A stretch of 64,000 nt of DNA from an uncultured Mobiluncus sp. Its GTDB lineage: Bacteria; Actinomycetota; Actinomycetes; Actinomycetales; Actinomycetaceae. The translations under genes and the position numbers were made by a program. The stretch is from contig NZ_CABTWO010000008.1 of NCBI RefSeq assembly GCF_902488535.1, positions 25,074 through 89,073 on the forward strand, written 5' to 3'. Positions 7,615 to 17,436 of the stretch are shown here, piece after piece (the stretch's first letter is position 1; every line of letters starts with the position of its first letter). The notes under the pieces were generated by a model. That model did not search any database, had not been told where the DNA came from, and saw nothing but the letters and a program-made list of their open reading frames with translations.

Positions 7615-8949
7615 TCAAATCTGTCCACGGCGTTTTAACGAAATGTAGGCATCCGCCAAGTCGGGAGGCAGTTTTTCCGGGGTGGCGTTCAACAAATGGC
7701 CCCCTAGCAGAGGCAACAGATTTCCGGCTTCCTCGTGCTCGTTCAGCTCCGCCATCGCCGCTGCCGCCAGGAAAGCGTCAGCGGGATTGAACTGACCCAG
7801 CGATTGCTTGGCATCATCGAGGTTCCATTGGCCGGGCAGTTGAGCCAAACGGGTTAGCTCGGGGTCTAAAGAGTTCGCCACCAGGACGTGATGACGGGAG
7901 GACAGCGCCTCTACCATCGGCATCAAGCCGGAACGTTCCGCCCCGCCTTCCAAACCTGTCAAAATCACAACCAAAGAACGTTGCCGCAACCCGGAAAGTA
8001 AAGTGTGACTGAGCCCTGACCAGTTCGCTTCGGTGAGCGAAACCTGCAATTCAGCCAAGGCTTGAGCCATCTCGGTGATGAGTCCGACACCTCGAGCCGG
8101 TTGGATATGGAAACGAATCTGATTGTCGAACGCGATGAGATGTACCCGGTCCCCGGCACTGCCAGCCAATGCCCCGAGCAGCAGAGCCGCCTCCATAGAG
8201 GCATCCAGCCGAGGGTATTTATCAAGCCGCACCGCGGCACTGCGCGAGGAATCCAGGCAGATGATGACGTTGCGGTCGCGTTCAGGGCGCCAAGTTTTTA
8301 CCACCGGGGTGCGCAGCCGCGCGGAAGAATGCCACTCGATGTCGCGCACGTCGTCGCCGGGAACGTATTCCCGCAGGGAATCGAACTCTGAACCTTGCCC
8401 GCGTTGCATCACCAGGGAGTTGCCCTCCAAACGGCGTAACGTTTTCAGGCGGGAGGGCAGGTACTTGGCGCTGCGAAACTCCGGCAGGACTTTCACTTCC
8501 TGCACGATAGGGGCGGAGAACTGCCGGGCGCCCAGCCCCAAGGGTCCATAAGAGCGCACAGTGACGGCATCGCTGCGCAAAGTGCCTTTGCGTTGGGGGG
8601 TGAAGCTGGCCTGTAAAGTGGTAGAGCTTTGTGCGTCCAGCACCAAATGTTGCCGGCGTGGCAGGGCTTGGAGCGAGGGCGGCCACGCGTCACGCATCTC
8701 GGCCCGGAATTTGCGTTTGGTGGGATTTTTCACGCTCACGGTGTATGGCGTTTCGGTGCGTTGACGCAGCGTGTGGGGCAGGGAGCGGGTGATCTCCAGG
8801 TGGCGGGGACTGGGAGCAGCGACGACGTCAAACAGCCACACCAGCAGGCACACCAGCAGCCAGAAAAAGGCGCCAGTTTTCCAGTGAGTCAGCAGCACCA
8901 GCGGAATACCCAGCGCTATCAAGAACGCCAGGCGTTTGGAAACCGCCAT
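7615..8949 (-). CDS. DUF58 (von Willebrand-A-like) membrane-anchored protein
   Basis: 444 residues. The N-terminal 45 contain two short hydrophobic segments separated by a small loop (LAFLIALGIPLVLL; GAFFWLLVCLLVWLF), followed by a beta-rich region. The DUF58 signature comes next (residues ~205-260: EFDSLREYVPGDDVRDIEWHSSAR, then VVKTWRPERDRNVIICLDSSRS). The last part resembles a degenerate vWA metal-binding motif. DUF58 proteins typically act beside MoxR ATPases, and here the MoxR gene lies immediately upstream with a 51-base gap. This is the last gene of a leftward five-gene operon. The proposed role is an envelope-associated assembly or chaperone module; the substrate is unknown. Confidence 0.88.
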   Translation of the reverse strand: MAVSKRLAFLIALGIPLVLLTHWKTGAFFWLLVCLLVWLFDVVAAPSPRHLEITRSLPHTLRQRTETPYTVSVKNPTKRKFRAEMRDAWPPSLQALPRRQHLVLDAQSSTTLQASFTPQRKGTLRSDAVTVRSYGPLGLGARQFSAPIVQEVKVLPEFRSAKYLPSRLKTLRRLEGNSLVMQRGQGSEFDSLREYVPGDDVRDIEWHSSARLRTPVVKTWRPERDRNVIICLDSSRSAAVRLDKYPRLDASMEAALLLGALAGSAGDRVHLIAFDNQIRFHIQPARGVGLITEMAQALAELQVSLTEANWSGLSHTLLSGLRQRSLVVILTGLEGGAERSGLMPMVEALSSRHHVLVANSLDPELTRLAQLPGQWNLDDAKQSLGQFNPADAFLAAAAMAELNEHEEAGNLLPLLGGHLLNATPEKLPPDLADAYISLKRRGQI

Positions 8950-9000
8950 TTTTCGCCTCCCCTGTATCTTTTCGACTGTGGAACCTGGGTTACGCTGCGT

Positions 9001-9960
9001 TTAGCGCGGTACCGGGGTCGTGGCCAGGACGCTGTCCAGGACGGTCTTGGCGTTGACGCCCTCCATTTCGGCTTCGGGACGCAGCCGCAAACGGTGGCGG
9101 AACGTGGGCAACACCAGGGACTTGACGTCGTCTGGGGTGACGTAATCGCGTCCCGACAACCATGCCCAAGCCCGGGAAGTCGACAGCAGGGCCGTCGCGC
9201 CACGCGGCGATACTCCCAACTCCACCTGCGGTAACACCCGAGTGGCTCGCACTAGGTCGACGATGTAGCCCAGCACCTCACTGCTGGCCTTGACTTCCTT
9301 GACAGCCTGGCGAGCCGCCGCGATGTCCGTCGCGTTGGCCGCCACGTTCACCCCTGCGGCATCAAGGTCGTGAGTGTTGAAACCGCTTAGGTGCAGCTGT
9401 AATACCTCCAACTCGGTTTCCCGTGCTGGCAGGGGCACATCGAGTTTTAGCAAGAACCGGTCGAGTTGAGCTTCGGGAAGGGGATAGGTACCTTCGTATT
9501 CCACCGGGTTCTGGGTCGCGATGACCGTAAACGGTTCTGGCAGAGAACGGCTCACCCCGTCGGTGGTGACTTGGTGTTCCTCCATGGCTTCCAGCAAGGC
9601 AGCTTGAGTTTTCGGAGGGGTGCGGTTGATTTCATCCGCTAGCAGCAAGTTCGTGAAAATGGGACCTTCCCGGAAAGTAAACGAAGACTCTTGGGCATTG
9701 AAAATCAGTGAACCGGTCAAGTCGCCGGGCATCAAATCCGGAGTGAATTGGACCCGCTTGTGGTTCAGGTCCAGCGACTTCGCCAAAGTTCGCACCAGCA
9801 GGGTCTTGGCGACACCGGGGACGCCCTCCAACAGCACGTGCCCTTCCGCCAACAACGCGATAACCAGCCCGGTTACCACCGCATCCTGGCCTTTCACCAC
9901 CTTGTTGATTTCGGTACGCAACGCGATGAGCTTGCGCAAAGTCGGGTCTTGGATATCCAT
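9001..9960 (-). CDS. MoxR-family AAA+ ATPase
   Basis: 319-residue AAA+ ATPase of the MoxR/RavA group, thought to remodel or activate partner proteins. Walker A is GVPGVAKT (residues 46-53) and Walker B is LLLADEIN (Asp109-Glu110). PPKTQAALLEAMEE and the sensor-1 IATQNP are followed by the arginine-finger region and the C-terminal lid. The start ATG directly follows the stop codon of the DUF4350 gene (TAA-ATG), so translation is probably coupled. Together with DUF58, DUF4350 and DUF4129 proteins it forms a common actinobacterial envelope operon. Confidence 0.94.
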   Translation of the reverse strand: MDIQDPTLRKLIALRTEINKVVKGQDAVVTGLVIALLAEGHVLLEGVPGVAKTLLVRTLAKSLDLNHKRVQFTPDLMPGDLTGSLIFNAQESSFTFREGPIFTNLLLADEINRTPPKTQAALLEAMEEHQVTTDGVSRSLPEPFTVIATQNPVEYEGTYPLPEAQLDRFLLKLDVPLPARETELEVLQLHLSGFNTHDLDAAGVNVAANATDIAAARQAVKEVKASSEVLGYIVDLVRATRVLPQVELGVSPRGATALLSTSRAWAWLSGRDYVTPDDVKSLVLPTFRHRLRLRPEAEMEGVNAKTVLDSVLATTPVPR

Positions 9961-11118
9961 TTAGCTTTCCTTTCGCGGATTTGTTTTGGTGAGTAAGTAT
10001 AAGTCGTGCAATAGGTTTCCCAGCCCACGGTCGGTGACAGGCACCTCACCGTAGAGAAGGTCATAGACCTGAGATTCGTCAACCCCGGTGTATTGCGACA
10101 CTTCCCGCACCATGACTGGCGGGGTTGTCGGGGTCGGAATGTGCAAAGCCGTGCCTAGACGTCGGGCGGTGTATTCCCGAGCCTTACGAGCCGCCACTGC
10201 CACAGCCCCGGATTTTTCGTACAGGTGTCCGCGACCGTAAACCGCCTCGGCGCCATGCACCACGACCGGTAACTCTTCGGGAACTACGCGACCCAAGCGG
10301 CGCCCTTGTGCCAACGTAAACACGAATGCTGCCACGAATAAATACACCAGGGAACTGAGGAAGAAATCGGGAAGGAGGGGCTGAGCCTTACCGTTCTGGT
10401 CAACACCCTGCTGGAACGTGGTGCCGTTGACCCAACCGACCCGCGGGCTGGAACTCAACAGATTCAACAGCAAAGCGGCATTACCGGCCGCGGTGATGGT
10501 GTCGTTGCGCGCCAGGCTATCCTCGGAGAGCAAAGCTAGGCGGAAACCTTCGGGACGTTTAAACGATACATAGGCAAAAGCGTTGTCCTGCAGCGGAAAG
10601 CACGCGGCTTCGGGCTGGCGCAGAGGGCGGAGCGAGCCACGGCTGGAAGAAATGGTGCGGGCTGCCTTTGCGCCGGGGAAATCACATTGAGCCTTGATTT
10701 CCTTGGGAGATCCCGCGGGTACGGATTGTACGTAGGGGTCGAAACGTTTTCCTTGCGCCAAAGTTCCTATAATCAACAGATTTGTGGGAGTGTGCAGGAT
10801 TTTCCGCAGGGTGGCATCGTCGATTTGGTTGGTATTGGTGATGACTACAGTGTCCTTGGAGCTGTAGGACTCGAGGTCACGCACCGAATACAGGTCACTG
10901 ACCAGCACACCTTGGTGGCGCAGTACTTCGGCCAGAGCCATCGTCCCGCTGCCCTTCGGATTGCGGATCGAGAGATTGACATCATCGGTAGGCGCGCGCA
11001 GCACAGCGCTGAGAAAGGAAAAAACTGCCAGCAATACCAGACCGCCGATAACCCAGCGACCCCGAAAAATCGCTTCCGAGATACGCGGGGTGGCTGTAGG
11101 CGGGGTCGCGCTACTCAT
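9961..11118 (-). CDS. DUF4350 domain membrane protein
   Basis: 385 residues with a transmembrane helix near residues 28-45 (WVIGGLVLLAVFSFLSAVL) and another near 260-280 (SSLVYLFVAAFVFTLAQG). The region between them contains a DUF4350-type domain (NPKGSGTMALAEVLRHQGV, then DTVVITNTNQIDD and LLIIGTLAQG), which resembles a GATase/flavodoxin-like fold. The C-terminal ~100 residues are cytoplasmic. Its ATG overlaps the stop codon of the DUF4129 gene (ATGA at 11118). It belongs to the MoxR-DUF58 operon. The function is not known. Confidence 0.82.
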   Translation of the reverse strand: MSSATPPTATPRISEAIFRGRWVIGGLVLLAVFSFLSAVLRAPTDDVNLSIRNPKGSGTMALAEVLRHQGVLVSDLYSVRDLESYSSKDTVVITNTNQIDDATLRKILHTPTNLLIIGTLAQGKRFDPYVQSVPAGSPKEIKAQCDFPGAKAARTISSSRGSLRPLRQPEAACFPLQDNAFAYVSFKRPEGFRLALLSEDSLARNDTITAAGNAALLLNLLSSSPRVGWVNGTTFQQGVDQNGKAQPLLPDFFLSSLVYLFVAAFVFTLAQGRRLGRVVPEELPVVVHGAEAVYGRGHLYEKSGAVAVAARKAREYTARRLGTALHIPTPTTPPVMVREVSQYTGVDESQVYDLLYGEVPVTDRGLGNLLHDLYLLTKTNPRKES

Positions 11119-11855
11119 CAGACTGCACCTCCCGCCGGTGCCAAAGCTTCCTGCGGCGAGACGGCGACGCCACCGCGGGCGTGGGAACGATTAGAAACGA
11201 AAGAATCCAGGCGAGAATCTAGGGAAATAAGCCTCTGCACCTGGGCGTTGTCCGACTGTCGTCGCCCATACCGTAGCGCGTTGAACACGCTGGCTGCCCA
11301 AGATAATTCCTCTGATTGGGCAGGAACTGCCCGGCTTAGGGCGGTGCTGCCTTCCCCGGCGGTGAGTCCGGGGGTGATTACCAGCAGTTCGTTGGCTTCA
11401 CAAAGACGCAACAGGTGGCGGAATTGCTCCAAGAAAGCCGTCGAGTAGTCTCCGCGTGAGAGAGCATTTTTGGCTGCCGCCAGGTACTGCACCGCGTTGC
11501 GGTCATCCTCGAAAACCGCAGCCTCATCAGTGAGGGTCGGCTTGATTTGCTCGTGGAACCTCCAGTTTCCAGTGAACAAAATCATGATGACGATGACCAG
11601 CACCGCCACTATCAGAGCGGCAATCAGCCACAGCCAAGAAGGCAAGATGGGATTGACGTTTGCGGACGAAAAATTGTCGGCAAACCACTCCAAGATTTTT
11701 TTCAGCAGGGAGGGGCGTTCCTGGTATACCGGTTTGGACAGCTCATCTTCGAGCTTGTCGCGCCCCTCCCGGTCTGACACATCCGCCAACACTTGGCTGA
11801 ACAAATCAACATGATGGAGCCACAAGCTCCCCAGTTGCGTTGAAATGTTCAGCAT
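11118..11855 (-). CDS. DUF4129 domain membrane protein
   Basis: 245 residues. The N-terminal ~75 are followed by one strong transmembrane helix (LPSWLWLIAALIVAVLVIVI, about 76-100). A cytoplasmic DUF4129-like helical domain follows, with AAKNALSRGDYSTAFLEQFRHLLRLCE and TPGLTAGEGSTALSRAVP, then FNALRYGRRQSD. The family sits beside MoxR/DUF58/DUF4350 genes across actinobacteria and may present substrates to the ATPase. It overlaps DUF4350 by one stop/start codon and follows the polytopic membrane protein gene by about 30 bases. Confidence 0.85.
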   Translation of the reverse strand: MLNISTQLGSLWLHHVDLFSQVLADVSDREGRDKLEDELSKPVYQERPSLLKKILEWFADNFSSANVNPILPSWLWLIAALIVAVLVIVIMILFTGNWRFHEQIKPTLTDEAAVFEDDRNAVQYLAAAKNALSRGDYSTAFLEQFRHLLRLCEANELLVITPGLTAGEGSTALSRAVPAQSEELSWAASVFNALRYGRRQSDNAQVQRLISLDSRLDSFVSNRSHARGGVAVSPQEALAPAGGAV

Positions 11856-11887
11856 CCTTACCCAAAGTCCTTTCTGCAGTGCCGCCG

Positions 11888-13180
11888 TCAGCCCTGCTGA
11901 GCCGCCTGGAGCAGGCTTACTGCCAGACCCTCGCGACGCATCCGCGTATCAACATAGAGCAGACCTAAAACTGCTCCATAGAACGGCATCGCCAGCCCGG
12001 TAATGATGGTGCCTAAAATGGCGGAGAGAGACATCATTACCGAGAAATTCTGACTAACCATCATGGCCGCTGAGATAATCAAGCTGATTACAGCATTCAA
12101 TCCGTAGGTCAGGAATGAAACAATGAGGGAAGTTAGCAAGATGACGCCAAAAATCTTCCAGAAGCTGCCTTTGGTCAGTCTCCAAGAGCGTTTCAGGGCG
12201 GGAATGATGCCGATATCTTCCATGATGGCAGTGGGGATGGTAAAAGCTAGCTTGATATAGAACCAGGCGGAAAATACCGCGACGGCTGCGAGGGTGAGGA
12301 AAGTGAGACCCAGTAAGCCCAGCGATGCCCCGACATCTTTGATGTTAATCAGGAAAAACCCACCCAGCGGAAGCAGACCCAGCCCCAGCAACAGGGCTGA
12401 CCCCAAGATGAGCAACAGAGAATAGCCGACGATCCCCCAGACGTGGCCTTTCAAAGTTTGCCACGCATCAGCGACCGAAGGGCGGCGACCCAAAACCAAC
12501 GGCCCCAATCCAGCCACGCAAACTCCCAAGGTCAAAAAGAGGACGAACATCTGGAGCAGACTCGTGATGACACTTATGAGCATCGTTGATTCCGTAAACT
12601 CCAGCAAACCGTCCAACGAAGCTTCCGTGCTGTCAAAATTGAAGTCGTTGGAAAGGTAGGTGTTGATGTCGGGAGTGAGTAAATAAAACAGCGCTCCCAT
12701 TACCCCTCCAAGTACCGCCCAGAGAGCCAAAACCAGACCGAACATGACAGAAGGGGCCTGACGGATAGCAGAGAAAGCTCCGTTGTAAATATCGCCAAGA
12801 CTCAGTGGACGCAGCGGGATAATTCCGGGCTGGACCTGCTGATAGTTCAAACCATAGGGGTCGAATCCAGTGTTGTTTGCTGGGTTTGTACCGTTGAAGC
12901 TGTTTGTACCGCTCGTTCTAAAGTTCGGGGCGGGGGTTTGCGGGGCGGCCCCAGCGGGGTACGGGGTCGGAAGAGGATTTGGGAAAGACTGCGGTTTACT
13001 GGTGCTGTCCTCCGGGGTCAGCGTCCACGAGCCGGCGTCGAAGCTGCCCGGGGCAGCCGCGGTTGGCGGTGTAAACGGAGGTTGCTGCGGCACCGGGCTG
13101 CCTTGGCTCGATACCGGAGCGGTTTCGCCGGGGTTGTTTCCGGGAGGAGTGTCTTGAGAGGAATAAGAGTTGTCGCTCAT
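11888..13180 (-). CDS. Polytopic membrane protein with disordered N-terminus
   Basis: 430 residues from the ATG at 13180, which has an AAAGG ribosome site; the frame is open 18 bases further upstream but without one. Residues 1-~135 are rich in Pro, Gln, Asn, Ser and Thr and probably disordered. Then IIPLRPLSLGDIYNGAFSAIRQAPSVM starts the membrane domain, with about six hydrophobic segments. This pattern is typical of actinobacterial proteins annotated as glycerophosphoryl diester phosphodiesterase membrane-domain proteins, although no phosphodiesterase domain is present. It is the first gene of the leftward MoxR operon and divergent from mtrA. A scaffold or transport role is possible; nothing specific can be shown. 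Confidence 0.8.
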   Translation of the reverse strand: MSDNSYSSQDTPPGNNPGETAPVSSQGSPVPQQPPFTPPTAAAPGSFDAGSWTLTPEDSTSKPQSFPNPLPTPYPAGAAPQTPAPNFRTSGTNSFNGTNPANNTGFDPYGLNYQQVQPGIIPLRPLSLGDIYNGAFSAIRQAPSVMFGLVLALWAVLGGVMGALFYLLTPDINTYLSNDFNFDSTEASLDGLLEFTESTMLISVITSLLQMFVLFLTLGVCVAGLGPLVLGRRPSVADAWQTLKGHVWGIVGYSLLLILGSALLLGLGLLPLGGFFLINIKDVGASLGLLGLTFLTLAAVAVFSAWFYIKLAFTIPTAIMEDIGIIPALKRSWRLTKGSFWKIFGVILLTSLIVSFLTYGLNAVISLIISAAMMVSQNFSVMMSLSAILGTIITGLAMPFYGAVLGLLYVDTRMRREGLAVSLLQAAQQG

Positions 13181-13275
13181 GATGCCTTTCCAATACATGG
13201 TTCACTTAATATTGCCACGACACGGCGCAGATGCGCTCGTTCAAACCGAAAAACCCTTTTAATGCCGAGCTTGGC

Positions 13276-13291
13276 TGCGGGTCTCCCCGCA
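13276..13291 (+). promoter_or_regulatory. Small hairpin in the mtrA leader
   Basis: TGCGGG-TCTC-CCCGCA, a perfect 6-bp stem 28 bases before the mtrA start codon. No U-run follows, so it is not a simple terminator. It may affect translation of mtrA. Weak evidence. Confidence 0.3.
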
Positions 13292-13319
13292 AATTGTGAA
13301 ATCGTGTCAAAATAGGAGT

Positions 13320-14003
13320 ATGAGTGCAAAAATCCTGGTAGTAGACGATGACCAAGCCTTGAGCGAGATGATTGGCATTATTTTGGAATCATCCGCCTAC
13401 GAGCCAAGTTTTTGTGCCGATGGCGCGAAAGCCGTGGACAAGTTCCGCGAAGTTGAACCTGACCTAGTGCTGCTCGACCTGATGCTGCCGGGAATGGACG
13501 GCATCGAGATTTGTCGCAAAATCCGCGAGTTTTCTAATGTCCCCATCATCATGCTGACCGCAAAATCCGACACCACCGACGTGGTGGCGGGTCTGGAAGC
13601 GGGAGCGGACGACTACATTCCCAAGCCTTTCAAGCCCAAGGAGCTGCTGGCACGGGTCGCCGCGCGGCTGCGCAGTTTAGAAGCCGCTGAACATGACGTC
13701 CTGAAAGCAGCGGGGGTAGAAATCAACCTAGCCTCCCATGAAGTGAGTCGGGACGGAAAATCTTTGAACCTCACTCCCTTGGAGTACGACCTCTTGGTCG
13801 CTCTCGCCACTAAACCAGGACGGGTGTTTTCCCGTGAAGAATTGCTGGAACAGGTCTGGGGACTGCGCCACGCCTCCGACACGCGTTTGGTCAACGTGCA
13901 CGTGCAACGGTTGCGGGCCAAGATCGAGCTGGACCCGGACAACCCGACTGTGATTCGCACGGTGCGCGGGGTGGGTTATCGGATTGGGACTGAACCTCAG
14001 TGA
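13320..14003 (+). CDS. mtrA: Response regulator MtrA
   Basis: OmpR/PhoB-type transcription factor paired with MtrB. In actinobacteria MtrA controls cell-wall hydrolases, division and osmotic response genes. From the ATG at 13320 the protein is 227 residues: receiver domain with acidic pair DDD at residues 10-12, phosphoacceptor Asp near 53 (VLLDLMLPGMDG), conserved Thr and Lys (LTAKSDT, IPKPFKP). The winged-helix domain (LTPLEYDLLVALATKPGRVFSREELL to VRGVGYRI) occupies residues ~130-225. The AGGAG site is unusually close to the ATG. The stop codon overlaps the mtrB start (GTGA), as in a tightly coupled operon. Confidence 0.95.
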   Translation: MSAKILVVDDDQALSEMIGIILESSAYEPSFCADGAKAVDKFREVEPDLVLLDLMLPGMDGIEICRKIREFSNVPIIMLTAKSDTTDVVAGLEAGADDYIPKPFKPKELLARVAARLRSLEAAEHDVLKAAGVEINLASHEVSRDGKSLNLTPLEYDLLVALATKPGRVFSREELLEQVWGLRHASDTRLVNVHVQRLRAKIELDPDNPTVIRTVRGVGYRIGTEPQ

Positions 14004-15748
14004 GTTCCCCGCAATCTCTGACTTTTCGCCGGACGCGCCGACAGCGAAGAATCTCGCAGTTCTTCGGCAGCGCCACCCGCTATTTGGTTGGTTTTAATGA
14101 ATCGACGTGGGTACCGGAACGGCTCCGGCGTTCACTGGCTCTGCGGATGGCCAGTATCATGCTGGTCGCGACGTTGGTGATTCTGTTCGCGGTAGGGATT
14201 TATGCTTCCACAGCCATCAAAAACGGTATCTTTCAAGAACGGTTGAATCAGGTGCTAGAAGAATCGGCCACCCAAGCGCGGTCGGCGCAAAATCGTTTCG
14301 ACCAGGCTCCGGCTTCGACCGTGGAACAGGTACAGTCCCTCGCTCAGGACGTGGTCACCTCAATCTCCACCCTCACCTCCGGCTCTAGCGCTCCAGCCGT
14401 GCTGATTTTACGTAATCCGAGCGAAACCTCTTCCTTTGTGATTAACGAAATCGCCACCCAAAATATGCGGGAAGTCATTACCTCCCAACTACGTGAGGCG
14501 GTACAGCAAAAGAGCGGCCAGCATTGGCAGTCCATCGAAATTACGGACGCGCAAGGCAAACGACATCCCGGTATCGTGGTAGGGACTGCCGTGAGCCTGC
14601 CCCTAGCGGGTGCTCACGAACTCTACTTGGTGTACTCCCTGGCTGATGAGCAAGCCGCAATCAACCTGGTGATGGGGGTTTTAGGCGGTGGCGGAGTCGC
14701 CGTTCTGGTGCTGGTGGCGGGCATGACCTGGGTGGTGGTCTATTCCGTGCTGGTGCCGGTGCGCCGCACGGTGCGCACCGCGGAACGTTTAGCGGCTGGG
14801 GACTTGAACGCGCGCGTGCTCTCACAAGGTGAGGATGAAACCGCACAACTGGCCGATTCTTTCAATAAGATGGCGGATTCTTTGCAGTCCAAGATCAATA
14901 CTTTGGGTCAAATGTCCCGGCTGCAGCAGCGTTTTGTTTCCGATGTGTCTCACGAGCTGCGCACCCCGCTGACAACTATGCGGATTGCCGATGACGTCAT
15001 CTATGACGCGCGCGAAGAACTCGACCCTGCCGCCTTGAGAAGCGCGGAATTGCTGCATGACCAAATTGATCGATTCGATGCCATGCTGGCCGATTTGCTC
15101 GAAATTTCGCGTATCGACTCCGGGTCTGCCCGGCTCGATTATGAGATGGTGAATCTGAACAAGCTCGCTGAACAGGTCGTGGAGGACAACGCCGCTTTGG
15201 CTGAAAAGGTGGGCTGCCAGGTCATTCTTAACCCGCCAAAGTACCCTTGCGCAGCCGAGCTCGATGCTCGCCGAGTGACGCGTATCGTGCGTAATCTGCT
15301 GGTAAACGCCATCGAGCATTCCGAGGGAAATCCAGTAGTAATTACTACCGATTCCAGTGAAACCGCCGTGGCTTTGCGGGTTTCTGATCACGGGGTGGGG
15401 ATGTCACCGGAAGTGACCAGCCGCGTGTTTGACCGTTTCTATCGTGCTGACCCGGCACGAGCGCGGACCACGGGCGGTACCGGGTTAGGCTTGGCTATTT
15501 CTCTGGAGGACGCTCGCCTGTCCGGAGGCACCCTGCAGGCGTGGGGCAAGACCGGTTATGGCTCGTCTTTCCTGCTGACCCTGCCGCGGCGTCACGACAT
15601 GGAGATGGGGGCGTCACCGCTGGACATCACCGATTACGTGGAACCGACTCTAGACAGTTACGTTCCCCCTCAGGCCGCCCCGGAGCAGCCAGAAACCTCG
15701 ACGAACGCGACCCGGACGCTTGGGAAGAATGGGGAGGAGCCATGCTAA
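14000..15748 (+). CDS. mtrB: Sensor histidine kinase MtrB
   Basis: 582-residue membrane kinase that phosphorylates MtrA. Two transmembrane helices (residues ~50-75 and ~220-245) flank an extracellular sensor of about 145 residues. HAMP follows, then the H-box FVSDVSHELRTPLTTMRIA (His near 317), the N-box RIVRNLLVNAIEHS, G1 DHGVGMS and G2 GGTGLGLAIS. The tail is acidic and proline-rich. The GTG start overlaps the mtrA stop by four bases. The gene itself overlaps the lpqB start by seven, so mtrA-mtrB-lpqB is one transcription and translation unit. Confidence 0.95.
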   Translation: MSSPQSLTFRRTRRQRRISQFFGSATRYLVGFNESTWVPERLRRSLALRMASIMLVATLVILFAVGIYASTAIKNGIFQERLNQVLEESATQARSAQNRFDQAPASTVEQVQSLAQDVVTSISTLTSGSSAPAVLILRNPSETSSFVINEIATQNMREVITSQLREAVQQKSGQHWQSIEITDAQGKRHPGIVVGTAVSLPLAGAHELYLVYSLADEQAAINLVMGVLGGGGVAVLVLVAGMTWVVVYSVLVPVRRTVRTAERLAAGDLNARVLSQGEDETAQLADSFNKMADSLQSKINTLGQMSRLQQRFVSDVSHELRTPLTTMRIADDVIYDAREELDPAALRSAELLHDQIDRFDAMLADLLEISRIDSGSARLDYEMVNLNKLAEQVVEDNAALAEKVGCQVILNPPKYPCAAELDARRVTRIVRNLLVNAIEHSEGNPVVITTDSSETAVALRVSDHGVGMSPEVTSRVFDRFYRADPARARTTGGTGLGLAISLEDARLSGGTLQAWGKTGYGSSFLLTLPRRHDMEMGASPLDITDYVEPTLDSYVPPQAAPEQPETSTNATRTLGKNGEEPC

Positions 15749-17418
15749 ACAAACGTCGAACCCGGTGGTGGGGAGCTGTCCTCGTGGGGATTTCCACCCT
15801 CAGTCTGGTCGGCTGCGCCGCACTGCCGACTGCCGGACCGGTCAATGATTCACAAGTGAGAGTCGGTTCCAACCAGCCGCTCTTAGGTTTAAGCGCCCCC
15901 GGACCGGTCCCGAATGCAACCGTGGAACAAATCGTGACCGGTTTTATTCGCGCCTGCTCCGCGGGGTACTCTGATGATTTCACCGTGGCGCGTTCGTTCC
16001 TGGCTCCCAAAGCGGCGATGGATTGGCGCCCTGATGCCCAAGTAGAGATTTTTGACACGGATTCCGCCTTGGAAACCCGTCAGCTGGGCGATGGCTCTGT
16101 CGAAGTGACCGCCCGCGCGCTAGGAAGTGTCGACGAACACGGAAACTATACCGTGGCGGGTCCGACCGAACGGGTCCGCACCGTGTTTTCCCTAGTGAAG
16201 CCCGCTGACAACCAGTGGCGTATCGCGGCTCTAGAGGATGGGGTGGTGCTTTCCCAATCAGCTTTTAGCTCGATTTACGCTTCGGCTCCGGTGTACTTCC
16301 TCACCATGGACGGGGGAGCCCTGGTCCCGGATTTGCGTTGGTATCCGCGCCGACGGCTGCCAACCTACCTGGTTAATGCGCTCTTGGCCGGGCCGCAAAA
16401 CGCTTTCAAAGGGGCGGTTCGTTCCGCGTTCCCCACCGGCAGCACTTTGGCTGGGGGAGCGGTGGATGTCTTTGACGGGGTCGCTAACGTGTCTTTAAAT
16501 GTCCCGGACGCTCTCAACGACCCCACCACGATTAATTTGGCTTACTGGCAGATGGAATCGACCCTGCGCGACGTTTCGGGAATTTCTACCGTCAGTTTGA
16601 GCATCGGCAAAGTTCCTTTGGAAAACACGAATCCCATCACACAAAGCACCACGCCACAATTCCCCATCATGGTAAAGGACGGCAACGTGGTGCGTCTGAA
16701 TTCCGGCGCCACCGAAGTCCTGGTTCCTGCCGGTGCGGTGACTTCCGGTGAGATTACGAACCCGGCTATTTCCACTGCCGGTGACGAAATCGCCTTTACA
16801 GACTCCAGTTATCGCCGGCTCTATCTGTGGGCGCGTGGGGCGGCGACGCAGCTGTATAGCGGGCGAGAACTGCTGGCTGCTGCCATCGATCGAAACGGCT
16901 GGATTTGGACCCTGGATACGGCTAATCCGCGCCAGGTTGTCGCGCTGCGTCCCGATGGAACCAGGGTGAATTTGGAAGTGCCGTGGGAGACCGGAGACCC
17001 CGTTCATGCTTTCACCGTCAGCCCTGACGGGACGCGAATCGCTTTCGTACACCACGTAGGTCAGGCCGACATTGTCAGTGTAGCGGTGGTAATCCGGGAC
17101 GGGACGGGGACTCCCAAATCTTTTTCCGCACCCGTGGCTTTGCAGGCCGGAAACGAAGTTGTTTCCGCAATAGCGTGGCTGCAAGGAGATTCCCTGGTGT
17201 TACTGACCGGCACGGGAGACAGCACCACCGTCCGAATCGCTCCGCTGTTCGGACCGATATCAACATTGCCGGGGGTTAAGAACGCGGTGGATTTGGCTGC
17301 TGGTGAGGAAGAAAATCAGATTTATCTGGTTACCGCAGGCGGTGATTTATACAAGCGCTCCGGCAGAAACTGGCAGCAAGTTCTAAACGGAGTCGCCGAC
17401 CCGAGTTACCCCGGTTAG
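15742..17418 (+). CDS. lpqB: Lipoprotein LpqB
   Basis: 558-residue lipoprotein of the MtrAB system. In mycobacteria LpqB interacts with MtrB's extracellular part and modulates signalling. The chosen ATG (15742) follows GGGGAGGAG and gives a signal peptide ending in the lipobox LSLVGC (Cys25). The body contains a GerMN-like region (LTMDGGALVPDLRWYPRRRLP, then ALLAGPQNAFKGAVRSAFP, residues ~175-245) and a C-terminal beta-propeller-like part with repeats such as AFTVSPDGTRIAF. The upstream open frame to 15541 is mtrB sequence in another frame and not part of the gene. Confidence 0.93.
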   Translation: MLNKRRTRWWGAVLVGISTLSLVGCAALPTAGPVNDSQVRVGSNQPLLGLSAPGPVPNATVEQIVTGFIRACSAGYSDDFTVARSFLAPKAAMDWRPDAQVEIFDTDSALETRQLGDGSVEVTARALGSVDEHGNYTVAGPTERVRTVFSLVKPADNQWRIAALEDGVVLSQSAFSSIYASAPVYFLTMDGGALVPDLRWYPRRRLPTYLVNALLAGPQNAFKGAVRSAFPTGSTLAGGAVDVFDGVANVSLNVPDALNDPTTINLAYWQMESTLRDVSGISTVSLSIGKVPLENTNPITQSTTPQFPIMVKDGNVVRLNSGATEVLVPAGAVTSGEITNPAISTAGDEIAFTDSSYRRLYLWARGAATQLYSGRELLAAAIDRNGWIWTLDTANPRQVVALRPDGTRVNLEVPWETGDPVHAFTVSPDGTRIAFVHHVGQADIVSVAVVIRDGTGTPKSFSAPVALQAGNEVVSAIAWLQGDSLVLLTGTGDSTTVRIAPLFGPISTLPGVKNAVDLAAGEEENQIYLVTAGGDLYKRSGRNWQQVLNGVADPSYPG

Positions 17419-17436
17419 CCTCGTTAGGGACGCGTT